A DNA stretch of 64,000 bases from positions 990,296 to 1,054,295 of the forward strand of contig VZQC01005922.1 of NCBI GenBank assembly GCA_009823505.1, written 5' to 3'. A model generated the notes under the pieces. It was not told the DNA's origin, did not search any database, and worked only from the letters and a program-made list of their open reading frames with translations. The DNA is from Rhizomys pruinosus (Eukaryota; Chordata; Mammalia; Rodentia; Spalacidae). This document shows positions 63,948 through 64,000 of this stretch, piece after piece. The first letter of the stretch is position 1. Each line of letters begins with the position of its first letter. A program made the translations under genes and the position numbers.

Positions 63948-64000
63948 GCCAGGTGTAATGAAGCATGCCTGTAACCCCAGCACCTGAGAGTGTGAGACAA
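63948..64000 (+). mobile_element. B1-like SINE cut by the window edge
   Basis: 'agccaggtgtaatgaagcat' with 'aaccccagcacctgagag'. Confidence 0.6.

Overview
This is a rodent nuclear genome window. It is dense with 7SL-derived B1 SINEs, tRNA-derived B2, B3 and ID SINEs, LINE-1 fragments, LTR remnants and microsatellites. The B1 and B2 consensus seen here (B1 '...agctggggctacagggagacc', B2 '...gcctagcggttaagagcgcc') is not the usual mouse or rat form, so I infer a myomorph rodent outside Mus/Rattus. A jerboa-like or spalacid lineage is possible, but I cannot name the species.

One protein-coding gene is present. It is the middle and 3' part of UGGT1 (UDP-glucose:glycoprotein glucosyltransferase 1) on the minus strand. 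I located 21 coding exons between 63614 and 521, totalling 2525 nt. They join in one open frame of about 842 codons, roughly residues 573-1414 of a ~1555-residue protein. The first ~570 residues lie beyond the right edge. The last ~140, including the rest of the glucosyltransferase domain and the ER-retention tail, lie beyond the left edge. All introns inside the window have GT-AG ends except one GC-AG intron, and one exon is only 24 nt.

Layout: 1-7265 holds the three most 3' exons plus a LINE-1 whose ORF2 segment was expanded into twenty exact 52-bp units. 7266-16042 is a noisy inverted copy of that same segment. It splits a B1 SINE in two and ends at a single N; the 17-bp target-site duplication of that B1 survives at 7228-7244 and 16081-16097. 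I read this block as a fold-back assembly or gap-fill artefact, not a real palindrome. 16043-52850 is ordinary intron-exon sequence with nested SINEs, a young 5'-truncated LINE-1 (29044-30749) and a solo LTR inserted in a B2 (34548-34901). 52851-54360 is a second noisy duplication, tandem this time, close to another N at 54904. The remainder to 64000 is repeat-rich intron plus two exons.

I found no CRISPR array, operon, bacterial system or convincing second gene. Long open frames over the 52-bp array, the LINE-1 and antisense B2 copies are by-products of repeats. The most biologically interesting items are the LINE-1-derived minisatellite, a recurrent dimeric B2-B1 SINE with a fixed junction, the 24-nt microexon and the GC-AG intron. 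The most practically important item is the pair of assembly artefacts, which create false UGGT1 exon copies.
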